A DNA stretch of 64,000 bases from Hormiphora californensis (GCA_020137815.1 CM035362.1:3060391-3124390); one strand, 5' to 3'; positions 1-11,560 are shown, counted from the first letter of the stretch. Notes: generated by a model not told the origin, from the letters alone. Translations and numbers: made by a program.

Positions 1-323
1 AGCCCGGTAAATGGAGGGTTATATCTTGTTAAGCAATTTGGGGGTTGACTGTTATATATGAAGATCCATTATTATATGTGAAGGAGAGATGATATATGTT
101 GAATAGAAGGACTAAAAACTATGTGATACCAGTATGGTTAAGTCCAATTTTTTATTTACGCTTCAAGGGGCCGTGCAATCAATTCGTTGCGTGTGCTAGT
201 ATTCGCACGTGAAAAAGCATTATGATCTATCTCCAGTTACTGATAAGATGACTTGGTCCCGGCCTTGCATTGGAACGGTCTTTCCAACGCAACCGATATC
301 GATTCCATTTCTTGTTATGTTCT

Positions 324-1697
324 ACACGGCGTGCCTGGTGAAACTTTAACACGACCCAGCATTCTACGGGAAACCACCACTTGTACGTGGTAGCTGAGGG
401 TCTACAGAATGGCGCTACGGTGCGGAGAAAATCTTTCCAAAGCCCAAAAAAAATTTTTCAACCCTTTTTTGATTTGGGCCAAAATTGGGTATATTAAACG
501 TGGTCCCGAAAAACTGTAAAATGGTCAAAAGTTGATTTTTTACCATTTTTTGGAGGTTTTTGGCCCCTAAACCATTGAAAACGTTGAGATAGGAATTTGG
601 AACTAGTGCCAATCGTTAAAATGGTCATTTTTCTACCAAGAACCAAGTTTTCGTGTATATCCGATTTATGGTTAGATTTGGGCAAATTGTTGAAATCTGC
701 CAACTAGGAGAACCGTAGGGGTCCAGTTAGAGATTTTGCGACCGAAGTTAGTTACAATGGTGCAGGCCCCTGCTGACACTGCTGACACTGCCGCGCGCAC
801 CACTCTAGATGCAAATCACATCGAAAACCCTGCTAGTCAACGAAGATTTCGCGCGCACAGGGACTCTCCCAGCTTGCGCCAGTTGCAGATTGGAGGCTGG
901 CGCCAGCCTCCAATCTGCAACTGGAGCGTAACTTGATTTTTCCCTTTTTTATATTTTGGCATTTTTGACAAACTTCTGATTGAAATGGCTAGTCGGGACC
1001 ATGCTTAAGTTGTTTATGGGACAATTTTCGACTAAAATCTAAGATTTCATACCAATAACAGATCGTTGATTTATAGAAAATTTAAGTAGGCAAAACGGTC
1101 AAAATAAGCAAGAAAAGTTGTTATTTTGACCGTTTTGCCTACTTAAATTTTCTATAAATCAACGATCTGTTATTGGATTGGTATGAAATCTTAGATTTTA
1201 GTCGAAAATTGTCCCATAAACAACTTAAGCATGGTCCCGACTAGCCATTTCAATCAGAAGTTTGTCAAAAATGCCAAAATATAAAAAAGGGAAAAATCAA
1301 GTTACGGTTCTCCTAGTTGGCAGATTTCAGCAATTTGCCCAAATCTAACCATAAATCGGATATACACGAAAACTTGGTTCTTGGTAGAAAAATGACCATT
1401 TTAACGATTGGCACTAGTTCCAAATTCCTATCTCAACGTTTTCAATGGTTTAGGGGCCAAAAACCTCCAAAAAATGGTAAAAAATCAACTTTTGACCATT
1501 TTACAGTTTTTCGGGACCACGTTTAATATACCCAATTTTGGCCCAAATCAAAAAAGGGTTGAAAAATTTTTTTGGGCTTTGGAAAGATTTTTCCCACACC
1601 GTAGCGCCATTCTGTAGACCCTCAGCTACCACGTACAAGTGGTGGTTTCCCGTAGAATGCTGGGTCGTGTTAAAGTTTCACCAGGCACGCCGTGTCT
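324..1697. repeat. 1.37-kb foldback (inverted repeat) element
   Basis: The sequence from about 324 to 1105 reappears reverse-complemented from about 1110 to 1697. The left outer end 'acacggcgtgcctgg' matches the right end 'ccaggcacgccgtgt'. The turn is around 1108, next to 'gttattttgaccgtttt'. The left arm carries an extra block of about 217 bp (roughly 718-935) that the right arm lacks. The mirror-image open frames in the two arms are by-products of the symmetry and resemble no protein. This is probably a foldback DNA transposon or large MITE; no transposase is visible. Confidence 0.85.
718..935. mobile_element. nested insertion in left arm of foldback element
   Basis: The opposite arm lacks this block, so it reads as a later insertion. 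It contains a perfect 44-bp palindrome at 880-923, centred on 'gctggcgccagc'. The flanks share a short 'gta' that may be a target duplication. No open frame looks coding. Confidence 0.6.
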
Positions 1698-2002
1698 AAC
1701 CCTCCTTTACATTTGTAAAGCGAAACACAGTCTAGCTAGGCAATCCATATCTCATTGCAGGCATCGAAGAGACAATTATATGTTTACCAGGTGCAAAGAA
1801 ATTATGTGCAACCAGCAACGAATTGAGTATACGGCCTAAGCTGTCGCTTAGATAAATTGAATAATATGGGGAAGTGTGCATTATGGTGTTTTTATTATTG
1901 GATCAGAATTACAGTTGTTCATTGTTACAGTATTGTGTTAGAATATGGTACATCTGATATAGTGTCTACTTGAAGTTTTGAGACAGGATATTATATGGAA
2001 TA

Positions 2003-2151
2003 CAGTCGGACCCCGATTTACCCCTATTTACCGGGATGCTTGGGGGAAAGGGTTTAGCCCAGTTAAAGGGGTCAAATAATGTTAATTTACTGTTTCGAGG
2101 GAAATTCATCCTCCCGGTAAATCCGGATACCGGTAAATCGGGGTCCAACTG
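2003..2151. mobile_element. 149-bp MITE, Tigger/pogo-like termini
   Basis: The ends are 'cagtcggaccccgattta' and 'taaatcggggtccaactg', near-perfect inverted repeats starting with CAG. Each end is flanked by TA, the target duplication expected of Tc1/mariner/pogo-class elements. The interior is non-coding. A related decayed copy appears near 39855-39935 ('cctcgattta...taaatcggggtg'). Confidence 0.65.
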
Positions 2152-2820
2152 TACGTAGTTTTCCAGTGCCAACACAGTTTGTTTGTTTCTGCATTTCTGG
2201 CGTCGTTATACCTGAAATCCTAAAATGTAGTAGTACGAAATATGGTCCTGTTTTGGTATTTCATTCAATGTTCATTCGGGCGGAAAAATGAGCTTTTAAC
2301 CAGAGGGCTGAAACTCCGGATTCCTCGAATGAGTAGCGTACCAATACCAATATTGTGTCAAAATATCAGAGTGTTGGAAGTTAAGATTTGGGACTTGGGA
2401 GATATGAGGCTCGGCGTACCATACGTTTTTTTTGGCCCAGGCGGTACATAATATGAGATGCATTATTTTGTTTTTTATTACAGCTAAGTTTGATGTTCTG
2501 ATCTTATCGTATACCCCCCGTAATGATTGAGTTTTAATTTGATTGTCATCTGGGACCCGTCACACTAAGGTGCTGTCTGGCGCCTGCACAGACCCCATCT
2601 GAGCGCACTGTTGAGAATTAAATCGGGTCTGGAACCGACAGCTAATATAATAGGGGCTATTTCTTAGCCAATTATAGGCTATCATCAACCATGGTAGGTG
2701 GATACTGACCAGACGAGTGACAGCTATAACACCATCAATTATGACTCGGAGAACTATAATTTGGCAGTGACCGGTCCCAGTATGTAGAATATTCCATGTA
2801 TATATTCCACCACTACCTGT
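2152..2820. other. intergenic stretch, no gene seen
   Basis: No exon with a convincing splice pair or protein similarity was found here. A copy of the 'tgtctggcgcc' interspersed repeat lies at about 2570-2640. Confidence 0.5.
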
Positions 2821-3665
2821 CATCTTATCTGTCCCCCACTACCTGTCATCTTATCTGTCCCTAACTACCTGTCATCTTATCTGTCCCCCACTAGCTGTCA
2901 TCTTATCTGTCCCCCACTACCTGTCATCTTATCTGTCCCCCACTACCTGTCATCTTATCTGTCCCCCACTACCTGTCATCTTATCTGTCCCCCACTACCT
3001 GTCATCTTATCTGTCCCCCACTACCTGTCATCTTATCTGTCCCCCACTACCTGTCATCTTATCTGTCCCCCACTACCTGTCATCTTATCTGTCCCCCACT
3101 ACCTGTCATCTTATCTGTCCCCCACTACCTGTCATCTTATCTGTCCCCCACTACCTGTCATCTTATCTGTCCCCCACTACCTGTCATCTTATCTGTCCCC
3201 CACTACCTGTCATCTTATCTGTCCCCCACTACCTGTCATCTTATCTGTCCCCCACTACCTGTCATCTTATCTGTCCCCCACTACCTGTCATCTTATCTGT
3301 CCCCCACTACCTGTCATCTTATCTGTCCCCCACTACCTGTCATCTTATCTGTCCCCCACTACCTGTCATCTCATCTGTCCCCCACTACCTGTCATCTTAT
3401 CTGTCCCCCACTACCTGTCATCTTATCTGTCCCCAACTACCTGTCATCTTATCTGTCCCCCACTACCTGTCATCTTATCTGTCCCCCACTAGCTGTCATC
3501 TTATCTGTCCCCCACTAGCTGTCATCTTATCTGTCCCCCACTACCTGTCATCTTATCTGTCCCCCAAGACCTGTCATCTTATCTGTCCCCCACTACCTGT
3601 CATCTTATATGTCCCCCACTAGATGTCATCTTATCTGTCCCCCACTACCTATCATCTTATCTGTC
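2821..3665. repeat. 26-bp minisatellite array, main block
   Basis: About 32 head-to-tail copies of a 26-bp unit containing 'ctacctgtcatcttatctgt' followed by a C run. Variants are few (ctagctg, ccccaact, tcatctc). The low divergence between units suggests recent expansion or homogenisation. The same unit resumes at 4990-5050, beyond the neighbouring 34-bp array. Confidence 0.95.
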
Positions 3666-3667
3666 CG

Positions 3668-4986
3668 GGACTTATCTCTAAGAAACTTTCCCACTTTGAC
3701 CCAACTTATATCTCTAAGAAACTTTCCCACTTTGACTCAACTTATCTCTAAGAAACTTTCCCACTTTGACCCAACTTATCTCTAAGAAACTTTCCCACTT
3801 TGACCCAACTTATCTCTAAGAAACTTTCCCACTTTGACCCAACTTATCTCTAATTGAAACTTTCCCACTTTGACCCAACTTATCTCTAAGAAACTTTTCC
3901 ACTTTGACCCAACTTATCTCTAAGAAACTTTCCCACTTTTACCCAACTTATCTCTAAGAAACTTTCCCACTTTGACCCAACTTATCTCTAAGAAACTTTC
4001 CCACTTTGACCCAACTTATCTCTAAGAAACTTTCCCACTTTGACTCAACTTATCTCTAAGAAACTTTCCCACTTTGACCCAACTTATCTCTAAGAAACTT
4101 TCCCACTTTGACCCAACTTATCTCTAAGAAAATTTCCCACTTTGACTCAACTTATCTCTAAGAAACTTTCCCACTTTGACCCAACTTATCTCTAAGAAAC
4201 TTTCCCACTTTGACCCAACTTATCTCTAAGAAACTTTCCCACTTTGACCCAACTTATCTCTAAGAAACTTTCCCACTTTGACCCAACTTATCTCTAAGAT
4301 TTAAGAAACTTTCCCACTTTGACCCAACTTATCTCTAAGAAACTTTCCCACTTTGACTCAACTTATCTCTAATTGAAACTTTCCCACTTTGACCCAACTT
4401 ATCTCTAAGAAACTTTCCCACTTTGACCCAACTTATCTCTAAGAAACTTTCCCACTTTGACCCAACTTATCTCTAAGAAACTTTCCCACTTTGACCCAAC
4501 TTATCTCTAAGAAACTTTCCCACTTTGACCCAACTTATCTCTAAGAAACTTTCCCACTTTGACTCAACTTATCTCTAAGAAACTTTCCCACTTTGACTCA
4601 ACTTATCTCTAAGATTTAAGAAACTTTCCCACTTTGACCCAACTTATCTCTAAGAAACTTTCCCACTTTGACTCAACTTATCTCTAATTGAAACTTTCCC
4701 ACTTTGACCCAACTTATCTCTAAGAAACTTTCCCACTTTGACCCAACTTATCTCTAAGAAACTTTCCCACTTTGACCCAACTTATCTCTAAGAAACTTTC
4801 CCACTTTGACCCAACTTATCTCTAAGAAACTTTCCCACTTTGACCCAACTTATCTCTAAGAAACTTTCCCACTTTGACTCAACTTATCTCTAAGAAACTT
4901 TCCCACTTTGACTCAACTTATCTCTAAGAAACTTTCCCACTTTGACTCAACTTATCTCTAACAAACTTTCCCACTTTGACCCAACT
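3668..4986. repeat. 34-bp minisatellite array embedded in the 26-bp array
   Basis: About 38 copies of a 34-bp unit containing 'cttatctctaagaaacttt' then 'cccactttgaccca'. A higher-order pattern is visible: variants with 'aattgaaac' and 'aagatttaagaaac' recur at about 340-bp spacing (4300/4370 and 4615/4685). This implies duplication of blocks of ten units. Copies of the 26-bp unit flank both sides. Confidence 0.95.
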
Positions 4987-4989
4987 TGA

Positions 4990-5052
4990 CTGTCCCCCAC
5001 TACCTGTCATCTTATCTGTCCCCACTACCTGTCATCTTATCTGTCCCCCACG
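4990..5052. repeat. resumed copies of the 26-bp minisatellite
   Basis: Two to three units of the 26-bp repeat ('ctacctgtcatcttatctgt') follow the 34-bp array directly, so the 34-bp array interrupts the 26-bp one. Confidence 0.9.
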
Positions 5053-5292
5053 TCACCCCGTTTTGGTTCTCAAAATGTCATCGCGTCGGCGCACCCAGAC
5101 TGCCATCACACGAGAAAACATTGATCCACTCATGACTCAATTGTCGCATGATTGAATGTACAATTCTTGTTGATATATCGTAGCTTTGTTTTGTCTTACA
5201 CTGACAGTGACACAGGCCCATAGATACCTAGGTTTGGATATTGGATACTAACATTCATACAATCTGAGTAACAGTAATCATCAAGACAAACA

Positions 5293-8200
5293 ATGTTGGA
5301 CGCCATTCTCTCAGCCCTTCCCTAAGAATCTCTTTGATCCGTTCAAGTCTGTTCGACTAGGATGATGCCTACTCCAGGTTTAACAGAATCTACTTGTTCG
5401 GATTTTGTGTTCTAAGTGGACTAATCGTGTCTCTCAACGATTATATAGGTGACTATTTTGAGGCAGGGACCCAGATCTAAAGCTGTCTGGCGCCGCCGAA
5501 CCGATCATCTGAGCACTGCCTGTTTTGCGCTCAGATTGGGTCGGCGTCGCCAGACAGTCTTGAGTCTGAAAATGACGGCAGGGTCTGTAGGGCTGCTAGG
5601 CAGATCTACATATGGTGTCTAGATCACTATCATCCTTTTGAAATGAACATTTTCTCAACAGGAAACAAAATTGAGTGTGTTGGGTTCGATATTTTTGAAC
5701 ACGATTTCCATGAAAACTATTGTTGGACACAGGTGAATAATTCCAAAACTCCTAGGGTCTGTTTACCCTTGTCTGGCGGCGCCGACCCGATCTGAGCACT
5801 CAGCACACTGTCAATCAAAACGTGACCTGGTGCCACCAGACAGGTCTACCCTGAGTGTTTGACTCACTACCGTCCTGTATGGCGGCGCCATACCCCATTT
5901 GATGGGTCGCGGCGCGGCGCCAGACAGCTACCGTCTACCCCGATCATACATTTATCTCACCAGGGTCTCTATACGGTTCTGGAGGCGTACGACCTGAGCA
6001 ACCTAAATGTGCCATATCCCGGTATTGTTCCATTAGAAACACCCTGCCTTGATTTCACGTGAGTAACAAACCAAACCAAACCAAACCAAACCAAACCAAA
6101 CCAAACCAAACCAAACCAAACCAAACCAAACCAAACCAAACCAAACCAAACCAAACCAAACCAAACCAAACCAAACCAAACCAAACCAAACCAAACCAAA
6201 CCAAACCAAACCAATTACCAAATCAAACCAGACCAAACCAGTTACCAAACCAAACCAAACCAGTTACCAAACCAGTTACCAAACCAAACCAGTTACCAAA
6301 CCAGTTATCAAACCAGTTATCAAACCAAACCAAACCAAACCAAACCAAACCAAACCAAACCAAACCAAACCAAACCAGTTACCAAACCAAACCAAACCAA
6401 ACCAAACCAAACCAAACCAAACCAAACCAAACCAAACCAAACCAAACCAAACCAAACACCAAACCGAAACACCAAACCAAACCAAACCAAACCAAACCAA
6501 ACCAAACCAAACCAAACCAAACCAAACCAAACCAAACCAAACCAAACCAAACCAAACCAAACCAAACCAGTTACCAAACCAATTACCAAACCAATTACCA
6601 AACCAAACCAAACCAAACCAAACCAGTTACCAAACCAGTTACCAAACCAGTTACCAAACCAAACCAAACCAAACCAAACTAAACTAGTTACCAAACCAAT
6701 TACCAAACCATTTGAAACCAATTACCAAACCAATTACCAAACCAGCTACCAAACCAGTTACCAAACCAGTTACCAAACCAGTTACCAAACCAGTTACCAA
6801 ACCAATTACCAAACCAAACCAATTACCAAACCAAACCAAACCAAACCAAACCAAACCAAACCAATTACCAAACCAATTACCAAACCAATTACCAAACCAA
6901 ACCAAACTAATTACCAAACCAATTACCAAACCAATTACCAAACCAGTTACCAAACCAGTTACCAAACCAAACCAGTTACCAAACCAATTACCAAACCAAT
7001 TACCAAACCAGTTACCAAACCAGTTACCAAACCAGTTACCAAACCAATTACCAAACCAATTACCAAACCAAACCAAATTCCAGCTATGAAAATGGAAGCA
7101 AGTTTGTCTGCCCGGACGAGGATTCAGTTCTACCCCTCACCAGAGTTTACCACCTTTGGTACCAGTGGATCCCCTTCTACTTCTGGATATGCGCCGTTAT
7201 CTTCTACCTACCATATTTGGCATTCCAAAACTCCGATATCAGCTGTATCAAACCATTAGGTATAAATTAGTGGTGTAATTACTGTTTAATTAGCGTGTAA
7301 TTAGGTGCATGTGACTGGTCCATTCCGGGGCATGACAGCGGGGAATATCGATAAATCCATTAAATCAAACTAGCAGGCCCGTTCGCCCTACGGGCGAATT
7401 TCGGGGAAATGGTAGCTGGATTAGGGAACGCTGACATCACCTGCACCATCCGTTCCTAGCCTATCTCTCACTTTCTCCCTACCCATGCTGTTGTACGCTC
7501 TGGGCTTCCTGACAATGTCAAGGTACGAATTTAAGAGATCAATGTCATGGAGGTGCAGTTCTGTTCCAGAAACTCATCACGTGAAAACTTGGCCGCTATG
7601 TAGCCGATTCGGAGATTTCTATATCACCCTTAGGCGACGTTGGGTAAAGCTATCCGTAGTCCTTGATTGGCTCGCTTGAACACGTTGGCGTAATCTGTCA
7701 TATTCTCTAGCCTGCTGGCTGCTCTCTGACAGCAGCAGTTCTCCTTGACCTAGGTAAACGCTGCCGAATAGCGCTTGGGGTGGAAGAGCTAGACATCAGG
7801 ACAGAAGTAAAAGAATGCACGTGCAGAATTGAATTTCCCCTTGGTACCCAACTGCAACTGGGAGAGAGGTCTCCAGGTCCCTCTAATAATTGCACGTGCA
7901 GGTGTAGTTGCTAGGTGACCTCCGTTACACAATTTGCTTAGTAAGTAGTATGATATGATTGCCGTGTTTTATAACTGAGTGTGGTTGTGTATTGTGATAT
8001 TATTTAAAAACCTTGCCTACACTCTGCTCCCCTTGTTGGGAATTGAGAGACCAGCCCTTACTCAACAATTTGCCCAAACCTCCTCCTCACTCTCTCTCTC
8101 TCCATCTCAGTGAAGTTACTGGACAGTAAGAAAACAATGCACGATGTCAAGGAGACCGATATCAGGATTGGGAAGGGAAGTTACTGGCTCGCAAATCAAC

Positions 8201-9934
8201 TGACTCATTTCCGTAGTGGTAGAGGTAAAGAAGCAGGAACCGACCAATCAAAACTCGTTATTTAGGTCACGTGACTGGTTTAACCAGTCACGTGACCTAA
8301 ATAACGAGTGGTTATCAGCCAATCAGGGACCAGTATTTCCTGATTCGGTCGGTGATTCCTGGTAGTAAACACAGAAAACCTTGATCTGCCAAACCCTTAC
8401 AGAGCACACAACAACACACATTTGTTGACAGGAAAAACAAAACCATATACGGCCACTAGCCGGGAATTCAGAATTGACATGTTCCCAGCTGGGCCCAGTC
8501 TGTCTGCTCTCACACCGGGTCGAAGAACATCACATATTGTTTCAATGTTTCAGGTTATTCTATTTCAGGTTTTCTAAAGTGGGCGTTTGTCTACCACAAG
8601 TTGTTTTTCATTGTACTCTTCAACAAGATTACCAACTTTCTAACCGTCCTCATTATCATCTATGTGACAAAAGATGTAAGTAACTGCCAGACAAACTCAC
8701 CCATGGAGCCCCTTATATTCAATCAGATCCTGTCTGGCGCCGCGACCCCATCTGAGCGCACTGAGAATCAAATTAATTGTCTAGCGGCGGTAGACCCCGA
8801 TTTAACAATGCGCTTAGATTGGGTCTGTGGCGCCAGACTGAGACAGGCGCAACCAGAACACCATTTTGCAACTGACTGATCAGTGACCACTCTATCTATT
8901 TGGTTACGAAGTTGCCAGCGCGGGGGTTATTTCGTGACCATTTTCTCTCTCTACCACCCACAGATGTTCTATGTCAGCAGCTTTCTCTCCTACGGTTATG
9001 ATGTTATCATGTATTTCTCGGGACAGCTCGAGGCAGACACCACCAACCCAATGGATAAGCTGTTTCCAAAGATGGTTGCGTGTGAGATTAAAAAGTGGGG
9101 CACATCTGGTATTACGAATGAACAAGGTGTGTGCAGTACTTGTACATTGTATTACACAGCTGTATAGTGTACACAATACATTGTAGTACAATTTGTACTG
9201 CAAATATAATTGTACATTGTATTGTACGTATGCATTATATAGTACATTGTATTTCCCCTCGGTGACATAGACACCTGGCGCGACCCCCGCTCAATCTCGG
9301 TCGCGCCAGGTGTCTATGTCACCAATATTTTCCTCCAGGAATGTGTGTCCTGGCACCAAATGTGGTCAACTCCTACTTTTTCCTATTTTTCTGGTTTGTT
9401 CTGATCCTGGGAGTGCTAGTGAACGTCCTATCTGTCCTTCTTGTCACATCAAAACATCTTTTTACATACGGTACATATGCCCACAAAGAGAAACCTGCTT
9501 TCGCTAGGCGATTCCCTTGCGCGAAAGAAGGCGATTCTCCAGGAGAATCGAATGTCTGTTTTCAGGTTTTTTCCAGGTGTAAAAACAGTGATTCTTCGAT
9601 ACATGTTATGTATGAATAGGATACTGTTCCCTAATACAGTATATCTTAATGTGACATTACTCGTGTTCAGGAGGCTGGAAAGCACTGACTACAAGGACCA
9701 GCCTGCGGTATACCGAGTATCAGAAACAGCTTTACTTTGATTCTGGTAGGTCTCAGCTCGGACCTAGTTCGGATCTAAAACTTTGTAATTTGTTTAAAAA
9801 CCTATAACTGTTATTTTGTATTTAGTAATTAGTTAATTAATTAATTAACTGTTTCAGGTACTAGCGGGAGGATTCTCCTAGATAAGATCGCCAGTAACAT
9901 CGCCGGGCCTACTTTTAACCGTCTCTTTCGCTGA
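5293..9934 (+). CDS. innexin gap-junction channel subunit, ten exons, first exon frame-disrupted
   Basis: Four-helix gap-junction or hemichannel protein of the plasma membrane, about 386 residues. Exons: 5293-5448, 5662-5732, 5964-6058, 7084-7259, 8111-8218, 8569-8675, 8964-9126, 9339-9470, 9671-9745, 9858-9934. From exon 2 onward every GT-AG junction keeps frame. Visible hallmarks: first helix 'YLFGFCVLSGLIVSLNDYIG'; first loop with two cysteines ('ENYCWTQGLYTVLEAYD', 'YPGI'); the second-helix signature 'YHLWYQWIPFYFW'; third helix 'NKITNFLTVLIIIYVTKD'; second loop 'FPKMVACEIKKWGTSG'; fourth helix; and the C-terminal 'LLDKIASNIAGPTFNRLF'. Exon 1 needs two single-base frame changes: a stop at 5323 after MLDAILSALP, and a shift near 5357 before DDAYSRFNRIY. 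Either the copy is damaged, the consensus has errors, or the true start lies elsewhere. The family call is firm. Confidence 0.9.
5482..5852. repeat. copies of the 'tgtctggcgcc' interspersed repeat in innexin introns
   Basis: Two short palindromic units (about 5482-5562 and 5769-5852) begin and end with 'gtctggcgcc'/'ggcgtcgccagac'-like inverted termini and contain 'cgatctgagcactg'. Related units lie near 2570, 5874, 8728-8850, 9263-9325, 11380, 12090 and 23043-23140. The unit looks like a MITE with degenerate copies. Confidence 0.6.
6066..7076. repeat. (CCAAA)n satellite within innexin intron 3
   Basis: About 1 kb of the pentamer 'ccaaa', mixed with a longer variant containing 'ccagttaccaaa'. 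It fills nearly the whole intron between exons 3 and 4: the donor is at 6059 and the acceptor at 7083. It creates long open frames (KPNQT and GLVWF repeats) on both strands that are not genes. Confidence 0.95.
8234..8361. mobile_element. MITE copy 1 (CAGGAACCGACC family)
   Basis: Starts 'caggaaccgacc' and ends 'ggtcggtgattcctg'. Internally it has 'ttatttaggtcacgtgac', here doubled as an inverted repeat, and 'agccaatcagggacc'. It lies in an innexin intron. Six other copies occur at 12242, 28594, 34056, 34260, 52176 and 61217. Confidence 0.85.
9263..9325. repeat. short palindrome just upstream of innexin exon 8
   Basis: 'gacatagacacctggcgcga' is mirrored by 'tcgcgccaggtgtctatgtc', giving a strong hairpin that ends about 15 bases before the exon-8 acceptor. 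It belongs to the 'tggcgcc' repeat group. Confidence 0.7.
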
Positions 9935-10453
9935 AACGGCCCTAATTACTGGAGAAACGAGAGGCCAAGAGCACTATTTACCAGAATCCTTTATAGACAT
10001 TCATAGAACTCTTGTTGAGCTGATACTCCACAAACAAATGGACTCAGTTCGGCCCTGGGTTTCGGATTCTGCGATTATAGTTTTTAATTTGGAGTTTGAG
10101 AAGCGGGAATTTCGATCCACGAATAAGAACCGAGACATCAGAGACATCTTTAGCTTAGTATTCGAAGATATCGACAAACGAAACATTACATTAAAAATAT
10201 TTGATTTTGATTTGTCAAGGGCTTCAATCTTTCTCAATTGCAGATATTATATCTGCAAGAGAAATATTGAATCTAGATACATACCAAAGCCGGTCGTATC
10301 ATTGTATCAAACTTGTGCACACTTTAAATCTGCGCAAACGAAAAATTTACGACACGCAAAATTTAACGGGTGAAAATATAAAATCTCGAACAAAGGATAT
10401 AAAAACGATTTATATCTCGCCGGGATTAGAGTTAAATGGTACAAGATTACAAA

Positions 10454-10459
10454 AATAAA
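10454..10459 (+). terminator. candidate poly(A) signal of the innexin gene
   Basis: AATAAA about 520 bases after the innexin stop and about 125 bases before the TATA box of the next gene on the same strand. It is the only good candidate seen in this gap; the assignment is inference. Confidence 0.4.
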
Positions 10460-10585
10460 GCTCTAAAAGATCACAATTTAAAATAAAATAACGCCCGTAA
10501 TTCTTCATCACATGACAAGCAATTCTTTTGTTGTTTGGTTGCTACGGTGACGCCTTGACGCCAGATGCTTTCAGGGGGGGGGGGG

Positions 10586-10592
10586 TATAAAT
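10586..10592 (+). promoter_or_regulatory. TATA box of the small secreted-peptide gene
   Basis: 'tataaat' directly after an 11-12 base G run, 61 bases before the predicted start codon. This leaves room for a TSS about 30 bases downstream and a short leader. Confidence 0.55.
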
Positions 10593-10652
10593 GAGGCTGT
10601 TGGAGGAGTGATAACTCAGTGTGATCATCCGAACTTTTATAACATCAAGAAC

Positions 10653-11560
10653 ATGGGGAAAACACTCGCCTGTATCATTCTTCTTTCAGTGTGAGTGCAC
10701 TAGATATTTAAATCTTAGATATTATTATCTTAGATAACTCTTGAACGTTACTTTTAGATTAATTCGTTTTTCAAATTCAAAAGTTGATTTCTTGGTCCAT
10801 TGACTTGTCAATTTGTCCAATTCTATCGACTTGTTTCTAGATCATTAACTTAGTAACCCTTTACCCATGGCAATGCTGTTATAGTAGTCCACCTACACTA
10901 GCTCCACTCATTGCTTAGCAACACTTTATTTTAATTAATTAATTAATTAATAGTTTAATTTCCTCAGGTTGGTATCAGTAGCCCAGTGTAAATCGGTAGG
11001 AGCAGACGATACGGATAGTGTGTTTAAACAAATCGAACCAAAACCGGGTACTCTCTTCGAATCAGGTATAATCTGCTGGAGAATATGGATACCCTCGACA
11101 ATTCCAACATTGTTCGACCCTCTTCGCGCCCCCGCCCGGTTGGTTATGAAGTTACCCTCCCTGTTTAGAGGGGTTATTTCGTAACCAACCCCCCGGAGGG
11201 TTATTGTAAGAACACTAATTTTTTACAACCTCAACCTCTACCTCCAACCCAACCTCTAATTTATTTACCAGATGATAGTAGTGGTCCAGCCCTGGACCCT
11301 GACAGCCGGGGAGTTTACACGCTATTCGACAGCGAGGATTTAGAGGGTAAGATCAGATCTCCATATATTTCCCATTTTGGCAGCGCCAGACCCCAATTTG
11401 ACAGTGCGCTCGGACGGCGCGAGACAAATAATATAATACATCCTCTCTTGTTGAATATCCTTTACTCACCCCATCATCCCCTCTTGGTATTGGTAACGAA
11501 GTTACTCCTCCCTTGTTAACAATTGTTATTTCGTAACCAACCCATCCCCCAGGTATATAG
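10653..11560 (+). CDS. small secreted acidic protein, four exons, unknown function
   Basis: Exons 10653-10690, 10968-11065, 11272-11346 and 11553-11560 join in frame with GT-AG introns to give a 72-residue protein. Residues 1 to about 20 (MGKTLACIILLSVLVSVAQC) form a clear signal peptide split by intron 1. The mature part is acidic and Ser/Asp-rich, with 'FKQIEPKPGTLFES', 'DPDSRGVYTLFDSEDLE' and a single cysteine at the predicted cleavage region. The last coding exon adds only 'GI' and the stop. No dibasic processing sites, Cys framework or known domain is visible, so a propeptide, matrix or luminal protein are all possible. Support comes from the TATA box, the signal peptide and four consistent junctions. 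The terminal 8-base exon is the weakest part. Confidence 0.6.
11140..11193. repeat. short inverted-repeat element ('gttacgaagtta' family)
   Basis: 'ggttatgaagttaccctcc' faces 'ggggttatttcgtaacca', a small hairpin. Relatives are at about 8902-8941, 11491-11540 and, weaker, 62985-63025. The 11491 copy abuts the acceptor of the last exon of the small secreted gene. Confidence 0.5.

Noticed and set aside
494-1617. Paired 65-69 residue frames (MADFNNLPKSNHK..., MALVPNSYLN...)
   Set aside because: They occur as mirror images because they lie in the two arms of the foldback element; no protein-like features.
2821-5052. Possible CRISPR array from regularly spaced repeats
   Set aside because: The units are contiguous tandem repeats without unique spacers, in an intron-rich animal genome.
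6059-7089. Long open frames of KPNQT/GLVWF repeats on both strands
   Set aside because: They are translations of the CCAAA satellite, lie within a spliced innexin intron, and exist in several frames at once.
10038-10373. 111-residue plus-strand open frame downstream of innexin
   Set aside because: AT-rich, no domain; better explained as innexin 3' UTR ahead of AATAAA at 10454.
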